Positions 35,101 through 47,473 of a stretch of DNA of 64,000 bases are shown here, one piece after another. Both the position numbers and the translations under genes were made by a program. The DNA comes from Balanoglossus misakiensis (lineage: Eukaryota > Hemichordata). Under the pieces are notes generated by a model, which was not told the DNA's origin, searched no databases, and saw only the letters and a program-made list of their open reading frames with translations. The stretch is from contig CM082596.2 in the NCBI GenBank assembly GCA_040954595.2, positions 8,246,001 through 8,310,000 on the forward strand, read 5' to 3'. Positions within the stretch are counted from its first letter, which is position 1, and every line of letters begins with the position of its first letter.

Positions 35101-38100
35101 TGAGAAATAATTCGAAAGTTTTTAAATTCAAAAATAATGTTTAAGTCAATTCTATTAAGAATAACAACATCATGTGACATCATGAACAAAATCTCAATCC
35201 AACTAATTTATATTGATATCAAAACCCTCTACAATGTAGTAGATTAGCCAACAGATATTGTGAAATTGAATCTTTTACAATTATCAGATAATTTTGAATG
35301 ATACCATCAAAAGGGAAATGAACATTTATGCATTAAGAGATAAAAATAAAAATAAAGAGTTATAATCGTCCAATGATTAAATCATCAAAAATAATTTTAT
35401 ACTAGATCCCTGCCTCCTTAATATTTCAGAAAACAGATTTAAAGAAAAAAGATAACACACAGAGATGTTTAAATAGAAATGTAAGAAATTAGCTGTGTTA
35501 GGATTGGCATATTGTCATGAGTCAACAGTTTTATAACTGACCATGTTGGAAGTAGTTTTGGTTAAACTCGGGCTTATTGGTACATGCCCTACAATTTAAC
35601 ACAAGATACATGTATATGGTGAATATGCTTTATCAACATTATTTTGCTTTATGATTGTTTTGTTAAAATAGTTTAATAAATTGCACATATAAACTTTCCT
35701 ATCATTTCAAAGTCAATGATTGTGAAGAAACTTACATATTAACAAAATGAAAGTTGATCAGAAAACATGGTAGAGTGTCATGGAATGAAATATTGGAAAA
35801 TAGAAAAATACCTGATTTTTGCAGTCAATATCAGCTCCATATTGTAACAGCAGTTTCACAACTTTTCCATAAGCCCCGTGATATCCTTCGGCCATTGCTG
35901 CCATATGAAGTGCTGTGTTGCCATCCTATACAAAGAAACAAAAGCATAAACAGCGCACCAACAAAGTTACTGGAATCATTATCAGAGGTACAGAAAACTA
36001 GTCACAGAATGGTAGTACATTTTTGTTAAGGCAGTTTCCTTGTGAGTATGTAATTTCTCGCCAAAACTGTAGTGTTCAACTAACCTAAATAGGTTCTCTG
36101 TTTGTTGAGAGATATATTTAAAGAATAACTAAAACAAAAACTAGCTGTCACTGTATCTTCTTTAAAATAAGGATCCATAGCATTATCAAACAAAGAAACA
36201 TATTTATAAATACATTCTTTATTGATACATTATCCTGCAGAAGTCATGTTGGTATTTACCTTGTTTTGTATGTTAGCATCAGCTTTGTGTTCCAATAACA
36301 ATCTGACACGGCCTTCATCACCAGACCTTGCTGCCTTGTGCAAAGGTGTGTTTCCATCCTGTAAGTAATGAAGGAGGAGCATGAGAATAATGTCACAAAA
36401 ATTGAAATGTAATGTGAGATTTCCTTAAACAAACAAACAAACAAACAAATGTTAATATGTTGATTAGAATTAACCCGTAGAAGTCATGGTGGAATTTACC
36501 TTGTTTTGTATGTTAGCATCAGCTTTGTGTTCCAATAAGAATCTGACATGGCCTTCAACAACACCCTCTGCTGCAAAGTGCAAAGGTGTGTCTCCATTCT
36601 GTAAGTAATGAAGGAGGAGCATGAGAACAATGTCACAAATATAGCTGTGAACAGCAATAAGCGGGTTTCGAGACACTACTAGCCCTATTGGTTCGCCTGG
36701 AGATAGATTTGTGCATATTTAATTACTGCATTAGTTGTTCTATCCCTCCAAATGCCAAGGGTGTATGTGCTGTGGATGCTGAGATGTGGAAAAGTAGGTC
36801 AAAGGTCACGTGAGGTCACGCTTAATATGAGCAGAAAATGTTTACGCTATACTGGTCCATGTCAAACAAAAACCAGACCTGTAGCCCTACTGGTTTGCCT
36901 GGAATTAGGTATGCACATAATTAATGAGTTAGGCAGGTGTCACAGGTGACTCTAAAATTTGGCTTCTTATTTTGGTCCCGTCCACCCAAACACCTAAGCT
37001 GTACCTGCTCTGGATGCCGAGATATGTGAAAGTAGGTCAAAGGTCACCCAAGGACATCCAAAGTTTGGGAAAAAAAATTGTCCCCATACTGGTCCATGTC
37101 CGACTAAAACCAGACCTGTAGCCCTATTGGTTTGCCTGGAATTAGGTATGCACATAGTTAATGAGTTAAGCAGGTGTCACAGGTGAGCCTTAAATTTGGC
37201 TTCTTATTTTGGTCCCGTCCACCCAAACACCTAAGCTGTACCTGCTCTGGATGCCGAGATATGTGAAAGTAGGTCAAAGGTCACCCAAGGACATCCAAAG
37301 TTTGGGAAAAAAATTGTCCCCATACTGGTCCATGTCCGACAAAAACCAGACCTGTAGCCCTATTGGTTTGCCTGGAATTAGGTATGCACATAGTTAATGA
37401 GTTAAGCAGGTGTCACAGGTGAGCCTTAAATTTGGCTTCTTATTTTGGTCCCATCCACCCAAACACCTAAGCTGTACCTGCTCTGGATGCTGAGGTATGC
37501 GAAAGTAGGTCAAAGGTCACCCAAGGTCACCCAAAATTTGGGGGAAAAATTTGACCCCATACTGGTCCATGTCCGACAAAAACCAGACCTGTAGCCCTAT
37601 TGGTTTGCCTGGAATTAGGTATGTACATAGTTAATGAGTTAAGCAGGTGTCACAGGTGAGCCTTAAATTTGGCTTCTTATTTTGGTCCCATCCACCCAAA
37701 CACCTAAGCTGTATCTGCTCTGGATGCTGAGATATGCGAAAGTAGGTCAAAGGTCACCCAAGGTCACCCAAAATGTGGGGAAAAAATTTGACCCCATACT
37801 GGTCCATGTCTGACAAAAACCAGACCTGTAGCCCTATTAGTTTGCCTGGAATTAGGTATGCACATAGTTAATGAGTTGAGCAGGTGTCACAGGTGAGCCT
37901 TAAATTTGGCTTCTTATTTTGGTCCCATCCACCCAAACACCTGAGCTGTACCTGCTCTGGATGCTGAGATATGCGAAAGTAGGTCAAAGGTCACCCAAGG
38001 TCACCCAAAATTTGGGGAAAAAATTTGACCCCATACTGGTCCATGTCCGACAAAAACCAGACCTGTAGCCCTATTGGTTTGCCTGGAATTAGGTATGCAC

Positions 38101-38770
38101 ATAATTAATGAGTTGAGCAGGTGTCACAGGTGAGCCTTAAATTTGGCTTCTTATTTTGGTCCTATGCTGCAGACTATTGCACCGACCAGAATTCTACAAA
38201 ACTATGTGGCCATAGCTTAAGTATAGTGGAATAAGTATAGGTATAGATTTCATAAAAAAATTAATATAAAAAAATCGGTCGATTTTCCATATTATTTTTT
38301 CCAGTTGGAACTGATTGTCGGAAGGTAGGCTAGCTGCACACAAAATTTGAAGCTGATCAGCCCAGCGGATGTTGAGATATTGGGCATAAATCTAAAATCC
38401 TAGGGGGCCATTGCTTAACCATGGAAAGTATAGGCCAATGGCTGGGTCCAATGGTCATGGAAAATATGAAAAATAATGCTTTAAAAATCATCTCCTCAAA
38501 ATCGGCAAGGACTTAGACATTGAAATTTGGCATATAGGACCCTGGCCATATGGTCCACAAAGTTTCTGAACAGAATTTGGATTCTTCATTTTTTATGCAA
38601 ATTAGACCAATTTAAAAGTTTAAATCCAAGATGGCTGCCAGGTCATGTGACCTGTTGCCATAGTGACATGATCAAAAAATTACTTGCTTTGAGTTTTACC
38701 TATGAGCCAAATTTCAAGTCATTGGGTGCAACGGTCTTCGAATAGCGGCTGTTTTTAAAAGTGGGAAGAA

Positions 38771-38807
<37 letters not shown>

Positions 38808-41800
38808 CAACACGATTTCAAGAGGGTTTCGAGACCCCTCTGGTCTCGAAACCCTAAAAATTGAAATGTAATGTGAGATTTCCTTCAATAAACAAACAAA
38901 CAAATGATTATATGCTGATTAGAATTAACCTGTAGAAGTCATGTTGGTATTTACCTTGTTTTGTATGTTAGCATCAGCTTTGTGTTCCAATAAGAATCTG
39001 ACATGGCCTTCAACAACACCCTCTGCTGCAAAGTGCAAAGGTGTGTCTCCATTCTGTAAGTAATGAAGGAGGAGCATGAGAACAATGTCACAAAAATTGA
39101 AATGTAATGTGAGGTTTCCTTAAACAAACAAACAAATGTTTATATGTTAATAAGAATTAACCTGTAGAAGTCATGTTGGTGTTTACCTTGTTTTGTATGT
39201 TAGCATCAGCTTTGTGTTCCAATAACAATCTGACACGGCCTTCATCATCAGACCTTGCTGCTGCAAGGTGCAAAGGTGTGTTTCCATCCTGTAAGTAATG
39301 AAGGAGGAGCATGAGAACAATGTCACAATAATTTAAATGTAATGTGGGGTTTCCTTAAACAAACAAACAAACAAACAAACAAACAAATGTTTATATGTTG
39401 ATTAGAATTAACCTGTAGAAGTCATGGTGGAATTTACCTTGTTTTGTATGTTAGCATCAGCTTTGTGTTCCAATAACAATCTGACACGGCCTTCATCATC
39501 AGACCTTGCTGCTACAAGGTGCAAAGGTGTGTTTCCATCCTGTAAGTAATGAAGGAGGAGCATGAGAACAATGTCACAATAATTTAAATGTAATGTGGGG
39601 TTTCCTTAGACAAACAAACAAACAAACAAACAAATGTTTATATGTTGATTAGAATTAACCTGTAGAAGTCATGGTGGAATTTACCTTGTTTTGTATGTTA
39701 GCATCAGCTTTGTGTTCCAATAACAATCTGACACGGCCTTCATCACCATACCTTGCTGCAGAGTGCAAAGGTGTGTCTCCATCCTGTAAGTAATGAAGGT
39801 GGAGCATGAGAATAATGTCACAATAACTGAAATGTAATAAGTGGTTTCCTTCAACAAACAAACAAACAAACAAACAAATGTTAAGTTGTTAATTAAGAAT
39901 TAACCTGTAGAAGTCATGGTGGAATTTACCTTGTTTTGTATGTTAGCATCAGCTTTGTGTTCCAATAACACTCTGACACGGCCTTCATCACCAAACTTTC
40001 CTGCTGCAGAGTGCAAAGGTGTGTCTCCATTCTGTAAGTAATGAAGGAGGAACATGAGAATAATGTCACAAAAATTGAAATGAAATGTGAGATTTCCTTA
40101 AACAAACAAACAAACAAACAAACAAATGTTTATAATTGTGTTGAGTAGCAATAACCTGTTGAAGTCATGGTGGAATTTACCTTGTTTTGTATATTAGCAT
40201 CAGCTTTGTGTTCCAATAACAATCTGACACGGCCTTTATCAACATACTTTGCTGCATAGTGCAAAGGTGCGTCTCCATCCTGTAAGTAATGAAGGAGGAG
40301 CATGAGAACAATGTCACATAAATTGAAATGAAATGTGAGGTTTCCTCAAACAAACAAAGAAACAGATAAATGTGTAGTTGTTAATTAGAATTAACCTGTA
40401 GAAGTCACGGTGGAATTTACCATGTTTTGTATGTTAGTTTTTTTTAATTGTTATTTATATATGCATAAATAATATAATAAAACTCTTAATTGTATCCATA
40501 GTGGCCATTCACCCAAAAGAAATAACTATTTGCACACTCTTTGCAGCAAGAGAAAACATTTGATTGTGTGCACGGTTTAAATGACACTCTATAAAAGAAA
40601 TGTTTTATGACATCCATGACTGCAGTCCATGAAAGATTCATCCACTGTGGTCATGAAGTCGACTACATGTGTAGCCACTTTCATTACCCCTTTAAATGAA
40701 GTAATAAGTCAGTTCATGTACCCTATTCTTAGCATTGACGTCTGCACGATGGCTTATCAACACCCTGACAGCATCCAATCCACCTTCCCAGGACGCTGCA
40801 TGCAATGCTGTGAAACCATCCTGAAATGAAGACGTTTAAAGTTGGAATAAAAATGAAAATGACATCATCGTTCAATTTGATACTTTGCATGTGTGTCAAC
40901 TGCTTACTTTTTCTCGAAGAATTCAAAAAATGTCATCACTGTGAGCTTCAGTGCACAGCTATTATTATAATAAATGTACTTGAAACCCGATGGATAATAA
41001 TGGTAATTTTTTCTGAGGTGTAGTGGTTATTCACTATTACTGAAATACATGTATGACAAAGAATGATTGAACTGACAATTTTTTTCCTTTTGAGAACTGA
41101 TTTCAGTAACAAAGATGTCTCTTGCATGCCATATTACCAGGTAATGTACTTATCATGCCTGTTATCAGTACAGGGACTAGCTGTCACACCAGGTACTGGG
41201 AATATTGGGACAGGATGGAAGACCACAAATTTGATAAGAGCTAGTAGCTTCATTTTCTATTTGAGTAACTCGAACCATTCACATGTGATAAATATTTCAA
41301 GTGAAACTGTTTTGAAATGAGCTATAAAATGACACAGGGGAATTGTCACAAAACTAGCAATGTGAGATTTGAAATCCAGATGCAGGGCATTAAGCTGCTA
41401 GCTGTTAAATTGGTCCATCTAAATAAGCTTACTGATAGGTATATACATGAACACCTTATCGATGCCCAATTGAGACTGCATGTCGCAATTTGAACATGCT
41501 ATGTATTAAAACGGTGCCGCACCCATTTAATCAGCCTCCATACAATCAGTACACAGCCATCCTGGTATGCGTCGCCAAGAGATGACAAAATGATGCAAAT
41601 GCAAGTAATATGGCTTATAAATGGTGAGGATTTTAGACGATAGGGAATATATTTGAAGAATTTACCGTGGAAAAAAATATGCGAAATTTTGCAGCTATAG
41701 GGGCTTTAAAGCTTCATGTTTTTAAAATAGCAGACTAACTTTGCAAATTTTCAGTACAATCGTGAGTTTAACAAATGTATTTCCTATCACAATTAAGTAA

Positions 41801-44327
41801 TGCTAAAATGGAAATTATATTATATCATGCTACCGTCCGCAATTCTGATTGGACGAGAGCGATGGTAACATACTGTTTTACCACTGCCGGCAGAGGTTAA
41901 CAGGCCCCTGAACTAGCATGCAGCAGGGAAAATGTGCGATTAAACCACAGCCAAATAAATAACATAAAAACACTTGAATTTACACTTACTACACTAAACA
42001 CTAAATAAAACACTTGAATGTTTTATTTTGGAACTGCTCTGCTATGAATATTTTGCACTTTTGTCACTTTTTGTCACCTGCTTCATGTTTAATGCTCGAT
42101 CCCGGGCCACTCTGTTTACATTCATCGTCGCCATGTTGGTTCACGATCGTAATTTCTCTTTCTGACGCCGTTTCGGTAAGATAATGATATGTCACAAAAA
42201 CAATAGTTGATATAATTATATAATAGCAATAACCCCCGCCTCAGTCGGGTATACACTCGATTTGGGTACAATTCGCTCCATATAGCACTCGCCTAACGGC
42301 TCGTGCTATATGTCTCGAATTGTACCCAAATCTCGTGTATACCCGCCTGCGGTACTGGTAGGGGTTATTGCTTAATTATATTATACCAGTATATTGATGG
42401 TGTAAATCACGCTATTTTATTGGTCAAGACACGACAGGTGACTGTGATATATTCGTCACATACCACAGTCATATATCACGCAAAACTCATAGTCAAAGAA
42501 AATGCCTATTTAAAATGTTTTATGCAAAGTTTCAATATACTGGTATAATATAATAGCAATAAAACACCCCCAGCCATGGTATACCACGAGATTTTGACCA
42601 GTTCAACTTCATATATGCACGAGCGATAGCGAGTGCGTATATGTTGTGAACTGGTCAAAATCTCGTGGTATACCATGATGGCTGGGGTGTTTTATGCTTA
42701 ATTATAATTCTGATATTATAATTCCAATTCTGTGCTGTTTCACAAATGGTTATCCTTTTGTTATAAAATTTGTTACTATGTGATGACTTATATGAAACAC
42801 TTACCCAGCCATCGTATACACCCCTTGCATTGACATCATGTCCATGAGCTATTAGCGACTGAATCGTTTCAATGTCACCATCCCTTGCGGCATTGATGAG
42901 AAGCTGTAACATTCAATAAGCAAAACTAGTCATTTTTGTAATATTCTCCAAATGCAATCATAAACAGAAACAACGTAATAGGAAAAGAAGAATTATGAAG
43001 ATAAACCGTCAGTGTGGATAAAATGATGACATCATATAAATTAAGTGTTGAAGTTTATTGCCAGTCTGTCCATTTATATTTTTCACAATGTGACACACTC
43101 TACAACTTCATGTAAGCGTAAAAACTGCATCCACCTAATGCTTCAGTCCACCGGAATCATGAATATAATTTCAGTTGACTGCAGACATTATTCTGAAACA
43201 CCAGTTACAATTAAATCAGTGTTTTATCTAGATGGGGGGATTCAGCCCCTGTTGAAATGTTGGCACCCCCTAGTAATTTGTCAAGGGGGGACCAGTGCCC
43301 CTAAAAATGACGTCATTCACATGTTAGAGATATTACTAGTATATTCCCCCATTGCCAGAGTGGAATCCCCCCAACAAATTCTGGCAAAGGGGGAATTACC
43401 CCCCCCCCCCCCTGTTGAGGCTAGTTATACTTTGCGAAACAACGAAACAGCGAAACGACGAAACCATTATTAAAATAGGGGCCAGTCATCAAGACGGTGG
43501 CGTATGATTTTTTTTAAAGTTTCCAAATTAAAACGTAAGCGAGCCAAGAAAACTACAGGTCAGATAAATTGTTTTCTCGGAAATTCAACATTAGAATTTG
43601 GCGTTGGAAACAAACGGCGGGTCGCCAGTTCCTGGTCTGCGGCCTGGTACTATGTAGTGGTAGAGTCGACGTCGTGTGCGCGCAAACGATTCATGCCAAA
43701 CTGCTACATATACACAGTGAATATACGCGCACGCACAACGAAACCACAACAGATCGAAACCTCAAAATGCGGCAGCAACTGACACTATTTCCTTAAATAC
43801 CACAAGGCGGGGAGGCATGAATTGCAATTAAGATAATAAAGAAATTTCGACAATGGTACTGTGTTGTGTGAGTTACATGTGTTTCTATATATAACTACTA
43901 CTCTTACCCCCCATCAGTGTTTGACCCTCGAAAGCTTACGGACACCACTGCTTTGTTTCAACTAATCCTTAGCCCTGTGAATATACTCGTACATTGACCT
44001 TTTGGGGCGGGATTCTTTTTTGGCGCGCAACCACTAGTACCAGGCCGCAGACCAGGAACTTATTTGGAAACTTTTAAAATAATAATACGCCACCGTCTTG
44101 ATGACTGGCCCCTATTTTAACAATGGTTTCGTCGTTTCGCTGTTTCGTTTCGCTGTTTCGTTGTTTCGCAAAGTATAACTAGCCCCTGTTGATGCCATCC
44201 TGGATGAAACACTGTTTAATGTTTTCATCTTGATCAAACAGACCATATTTTCACTGGTGCAAGCAGCTGAACGCAACTTAGTTCAAAGGTCACTTACCCG
44301 TGGGTATTTATATTCCTGGGAAGCCAT
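27195..44327 (-). CDS. Copy B: ankyrin-Roc-COR-death-like (ROCO family) protein, complete
   Basis: Predicted 1307 residues. Exons in order: 44327-44298 (start MASQEYKYPR), 42903-42805, 40820-40722, 40279-40181, 40031-39930, 39783-39685, 39539-39438, 39288-39187, 39053-38955, 36598-36500, 36358-36260, 35925-35812, 34716-34648, 34471-34352, 34148-33909, 33694-33550, 30260-30109, 29780-29595, 29063-27195. All junctions have GT-AG ends and consistent phase; one (33550/30260) is phase 1. Ankyrin repeats fill about residues 11-404. The Roc domain has P-loop GDGGVGKT (429-436), WDFAGQ (479-484) and SRAD (560-563) in the place of the usual NKxD. COR-type sequence follows from about 624, a death-like domain at about 988-1047, and a Ser/Thr/Gln-rich tail. 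There is no kinase domain. ROCO proteins are large GTPases often acting as signalling scaffolds; a role in cell death or immunity is inference. Exon calls are by eye, without transcripts. Confidence 0.8.
30855..31040. repeat. Palindrome with loop GAGCGACAGCGA
   Basis: Arms of about 87 bases, with a few mismatches, flank the loop at 30943-30954. The outer arms contain TGCGCGCGATCTGTGCA. It is one of a set of palindromes with unrelated stems and similar loops (42621, 42289, 63201). Confidence 0.8.
32051..32799. mobile_element. Inverted-repeat element GGGACCGTTCAGTTTTTACG with long G tracts
   Basis: The first about 22 bases are repeated inverted at the right end. Just inside the left end is a run of about 30 G (32073-32102), followed by further G runs near 32113, 32147 and 32180 and a run at 32641-32659. 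No transposase frame is present. The interior between the G tracts (about 32220-32630) is unremarkable. G-quadruplex formation is plausible from the runs alone. Confidence 0.7.
33020..33175. repeat. Palindrome with nested GC-rich apex
   Basis: Arms run from 'tataataataaggttattacg' to its complement and enclose GACATTAGCGC/GCGCTAATGTC, then ATCGCCC/GGGCGAT, then a 13-base apex. The apex read on the minus strand (GACGCGCAGCGGA) is only partly like the GAG...CGA loops of the other palindromes. Confidence 0.75.
34780..35085. mobile_element. Palindrome-ended element in gene B intron
   Basis: The left part starts TATATTACCATGGCCTGTGC and contains TTTTAATTGGTCGAG. The right part is a palindrome with apex CATGGGC-TCGAAAGCCTC-GCCCATG. 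It is closely related to 58745-59130. No coding capacity is seen. The rest of this intron (35086-35811) is AT-rich, without a recognised feature. Confidence 0.65.
36260..40279 (-). repeat. Ankyrin exon array of gene B: eight exons in modules of about 245 bp
   Basis: Each module is one 99- or 102-base exon plus an intron of about 145 bases that contains a CAAA-type microsatellite and keeps nearly identical splice flanks. Each exon is a full ankyrin repeat of the form DGNTPLH-AA...EGRVRLLLEHKADANIQNK. All introns are phase 0, so exon gain or loss keeps the frame. The exons at 36500-36598 and 38955-39053 encode the same repeat (AAEGVVEGHVRFLL); those at 39187 and 39438 are near twins. A truncated ninth module remains at about 40396-40436. 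Confidence 0.8.
36640..38854 (+). mobile_element. Intact 'outer' hairpin-ended element in an ankyrin intron of gene B
   Basis: It starts TATAGCTGTGAACAGC then GGGTTTCGAGAC. It has six internal repeats (half-site clusters near 36798, 37037, 37276, 37508, 37745 and 37984), a unique region with AAAAATCGGTCGATTTTT (about 38272), an AAGATGGCTGCC site (38628), an AAT tract and a terminal hairpin with arms GGGTTTCGAGACC and its complement (about 38824-38854). It lies in the A run of the module intron ('tgtcacaaa' left, 'aaaaattgaaatg' right; sister introns read 'tgtcacaaaaattgaaatg'). It gives the reference structure for the split copy at 4638-25649. It is antisense to the gene. Confidence 0.8.
41820..42707. 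mobile_element. Two palindrome-ended elements in intron 2 of gene B
   Basis: Copy A reads 'aatggaaattataattctgatatta' straight across, so this block of about 890 bp is extra in B. The first unit (about 41820-42388) has ATTCTGATTGGACGAG near its start and ends in a palindrome (42218-42388, minus-strand loop GAGCCGTTAGGCGA at 42289-42302). The second (about 42389-42707) has TTTTATTGGTCAAG and ends in a palindrome with loop GAGCGATAGCGA at 42621-42632. Both end in TTAATTATA. Confidence 0.7.
43419..44184. mobile_element. 766-bp inverted-repeat element in intron 1 of gene B
   Basis: Termini GGCTAGTTATACTTTGCG are inverted at the two ends, with arms of about 110 bases. A further inverted segment inside (about 43629-43665 against 44031-44061) makes much of the element foldback. 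CCTGTTGA flanks both sides (43411-43418 and 44185-44192), an 8-base duplication that could be read as 9. Copies A and C have the uninterrupted site. The size fits a hAT- or Mutator-type non-autonomous element; internal short frames show no transposase. Confidence 0.75.
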
Positions 44328-47300
44328 GGTTTATGTCACTGACATTGTGCTGGAATACATAAACAAATAATTGAGACCAACAACCGTTAGCCAATGCTCA
44401 TAGTTCTATGGTGTCATCGGGATGTAGACTGCATGCATGGATCACGTCTGTAAAAAGTCAATAATTAAATTCAGCATCTACCGGTAGTTGTCAAGATCAT
44501 GATGTCACACGAATTTGTCCCAGAACTTCTTTCAATTTTGCAGGAACTCCAAGTTTTACACAGCTATATATACACCAAATGTAGACTTTTAAACTAAATA
44601 GAATGTCTACACTCACTGATGGTCAAGTAAAAAAATACCTATGAAGGACGCTATCCCACACCTTTATTAACACATAAAATCACATCAGCACCCACCCCTG
44701 GAGCCCTACTTGTCAGAGAGGACAGGTACATGTTCCACTTTGGCAATATCCTGATCGTACCATCGCCTCCTGGTATCTTCCAAATGCAGTGACTTCAAAG
44801 TTAAGCAATTAAGATATATTGTACGAACAAGTTGGTTTTTTGGACCAAAGCCACGAATGTGATTAATACAGGTGTTAAATGTCACAACGTAGCCACACTG
44901 TACCCAAAACTACTTAAACTTTAAGTATTAAAAGACAGCTTGCATATTAACTCAGAAGTCATCGCAAAACAACATTGTTGATATTTTAAACAGTAACTGG
45001 CACAAAGTTACACTGAAGTAGGAGGGACCTGTTTAATAACTTTGAAGTTTTGTGTAGCTAGGATTTTATCTGTTAGGTGGTACCACGAAGCGACGATCGC
45101 GGTACAGTCAGGGTATTGTCGCCAATTCAAGTGGAACATTTTGCTGCCAAGCACAAGATGAGGTTGGAGTTATGCATGTATATGAGGCTGACAGTTTGTT
45201 TACAGAAAATAAAATACTGACTGGATTTCAAGTCAAAAACATCAAGGCAAATGAAACTACAAATTAATTACATGTAATGATTCTCGTTTCCATTATAAGG
45301 TTTGATATGGGCAAGTTTCCATTAAGGCTTGTTACTTACGGGAACGGACATTCTAAAATGTGACAACTACATGTATTGAGTTTCAGTGCCATGTATACTG
45401 TAGAACAGGTTATGTTAGCGAGCAATAAATTTTCGCGAAATACGCGAGAGCCAAAAGAACGTGAAAATAAAAAGTTGCATAATTTTTTTTCCAGCGATAC
45501 TGATGCAGTGAAATACGAGAACACGAAAATTACTCCCCGCATAACAGTTGCCTCTTCTGAGATCGCAAAAATAACCTGTTTTACAGTATATCGATTTGCA
45601 TGCAAAGAAACTTTAAATGTATTAATTGCGTGCATGTACAAGTAAAAATTAAATAAACTAGCACGAACCCTGTGCATACATTGTGTCGATCAATTGCATT
45701 TTCCATTCAATTTTTTGGGGTTTCTGTTCTGTTTCATAATTCCTGCCATAAAGTACATTAAAAGCATTAGCAAAACTTTCCCTTGGCACTGAGTGATATT
45801 TCCATATGGCGGCTTAATTCCTGTTTCTCATGTTAACACAAGACAGCTGTTATAAAATGTACTCACCATAAAGTGTCTTGGTGGCAGACTTGGTACTTGC
45901 AAAAACGACTTCAAGTTGGAACTAACGTTTAGACACGAAGGCAGCAACTCTTATATTGGCTGATTCTTCAGATGGCTGTACTTATTGGTAGATCAAGAAA
46001 ATCGTATGATAAGCACCAACCAATCAGTGGCCTCTTGGTATCACACAGATCTGGGGAATTAAGCAAAAAAATTTAGAAGCGATGTTTTTTTTGGACCAAA
46101 GCCACAGTTTTTGATAAATGCATATCCCTGCTACGTGCCCTTGGACCACATACCAATCAGGTGGTGTCCAAACTGATCAAAGCTCACGTGGACATGCCTA
46201 AAAGTCGTGCAAGAGACAAATGGGGATTAAAAGTCAACACAAGGTGAATGGAATTTCCCCAGACTGTGCTCCCTCCCTAGCCTGGCCCCAGACCAGTGTG
46301 TTTTAGATATATAGAAATTCTATCTATCTAAAAACACACTGGTCTGGGGCCAGGCTGGCATACCCTCATCCCCCCAGAAATCAAAATGTCTGGTATGTCT
46401 GGGGCCAGGCTACTCCCTCCCCCATGCCCCAGTAGATTCCATGGACAATCAGTTCATATTCTTTGCAACCAAAAACTTCTAAACTTTAAAATGCAGTTGT
46501 TTATCAGGCAAGACTGAAGATAGCACCTTTACATATTGACACAAATTTCCCAGAAAAGATTTGTATTTTTGGAAAGTTATTAAGAAAACTTAAAATTATA
46601 CGGTCACTTATGTAAATTTAGCCACAGTTATCATGGAAAGTGGAGAGACTTATAGCCAATCAATTTTCAGTGGGTGGCCATACAAAACAATAGCTGCACC
46701 AGGTTTTTCAGAGAACTCAGACATGCTGTTTTAGCCATATCTATATAGGGCACATGTTAATTAGAGGTGACTGTATACCTTTATAATAAGGGGAGAACTA
46801 TTTGATTTCTGGGGGGATGAGGGTATGTCAGCTATTTTTTGATACCCAATGTTACCGCAATTATTTTCTATTGCCAGCCCTACTTTGTTTTTCTCAAGGC
46901 ACTGCAGTAGAATATTGTTCCGCCACCCCCCCCCCCCCCAAAATCAACTGGTCAACCCCTAACCTATAGCGCCACCAACGTTTACATAGTCACTCCTACA
47001 TAAATGACTGTTCATCACGCAATTGGTGTAGTCTCGGTTACCCAGACCCCTCTGCTTCTTCCGTTGGGCACTCCAGAAAGAGTAAACATAAAAAAAACAT
47101 GCTGAGAAGTGCTGGACCTGCTGAAACTGTCCACGAATTGAAAAGAGAGAGAGAGAGAACTTTGGCAAATAGTTTTCTAATATCGTCATATCATAATATC
47201 AAATGTTATTAATGTCGACCATCATGCATCGCTTTTGTCTCAGAGATTTGCCCGGAGATTTGTCTATGGTGTTTCCCCAGACCCTCTTTCTGGAATGCCC

Positions 47301-47473
47301 AACGGAAGAAGCAGGGGGGGTCTGGGTAACCGAGACTAATACTTCCAGTGCATTGGGAATCACATCATCTCCACCATCTTTCCAGCCATTCCCTGTAAAA
47401 CTTGATTTTTCCAACACTGGCTCCGGCTCAGACATGGAAGTACGCGATAACGGGATCATACACAACTCTGCAG
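44328..47473. other. 5' flank of gene B running into the 3' flank of gene A
   Basis: No gene is recognised. It contains B copies of the elements described at 2808 (45396-45588), 3691 (46279-46356) and 4461 (intact at 47031-47336, 306 bp). At about 47208 the sequence 'caaatgttattaatgtcgacc' is the uninterrupted counterpart of the 21-kb insertion site. Confidence 0.7.
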
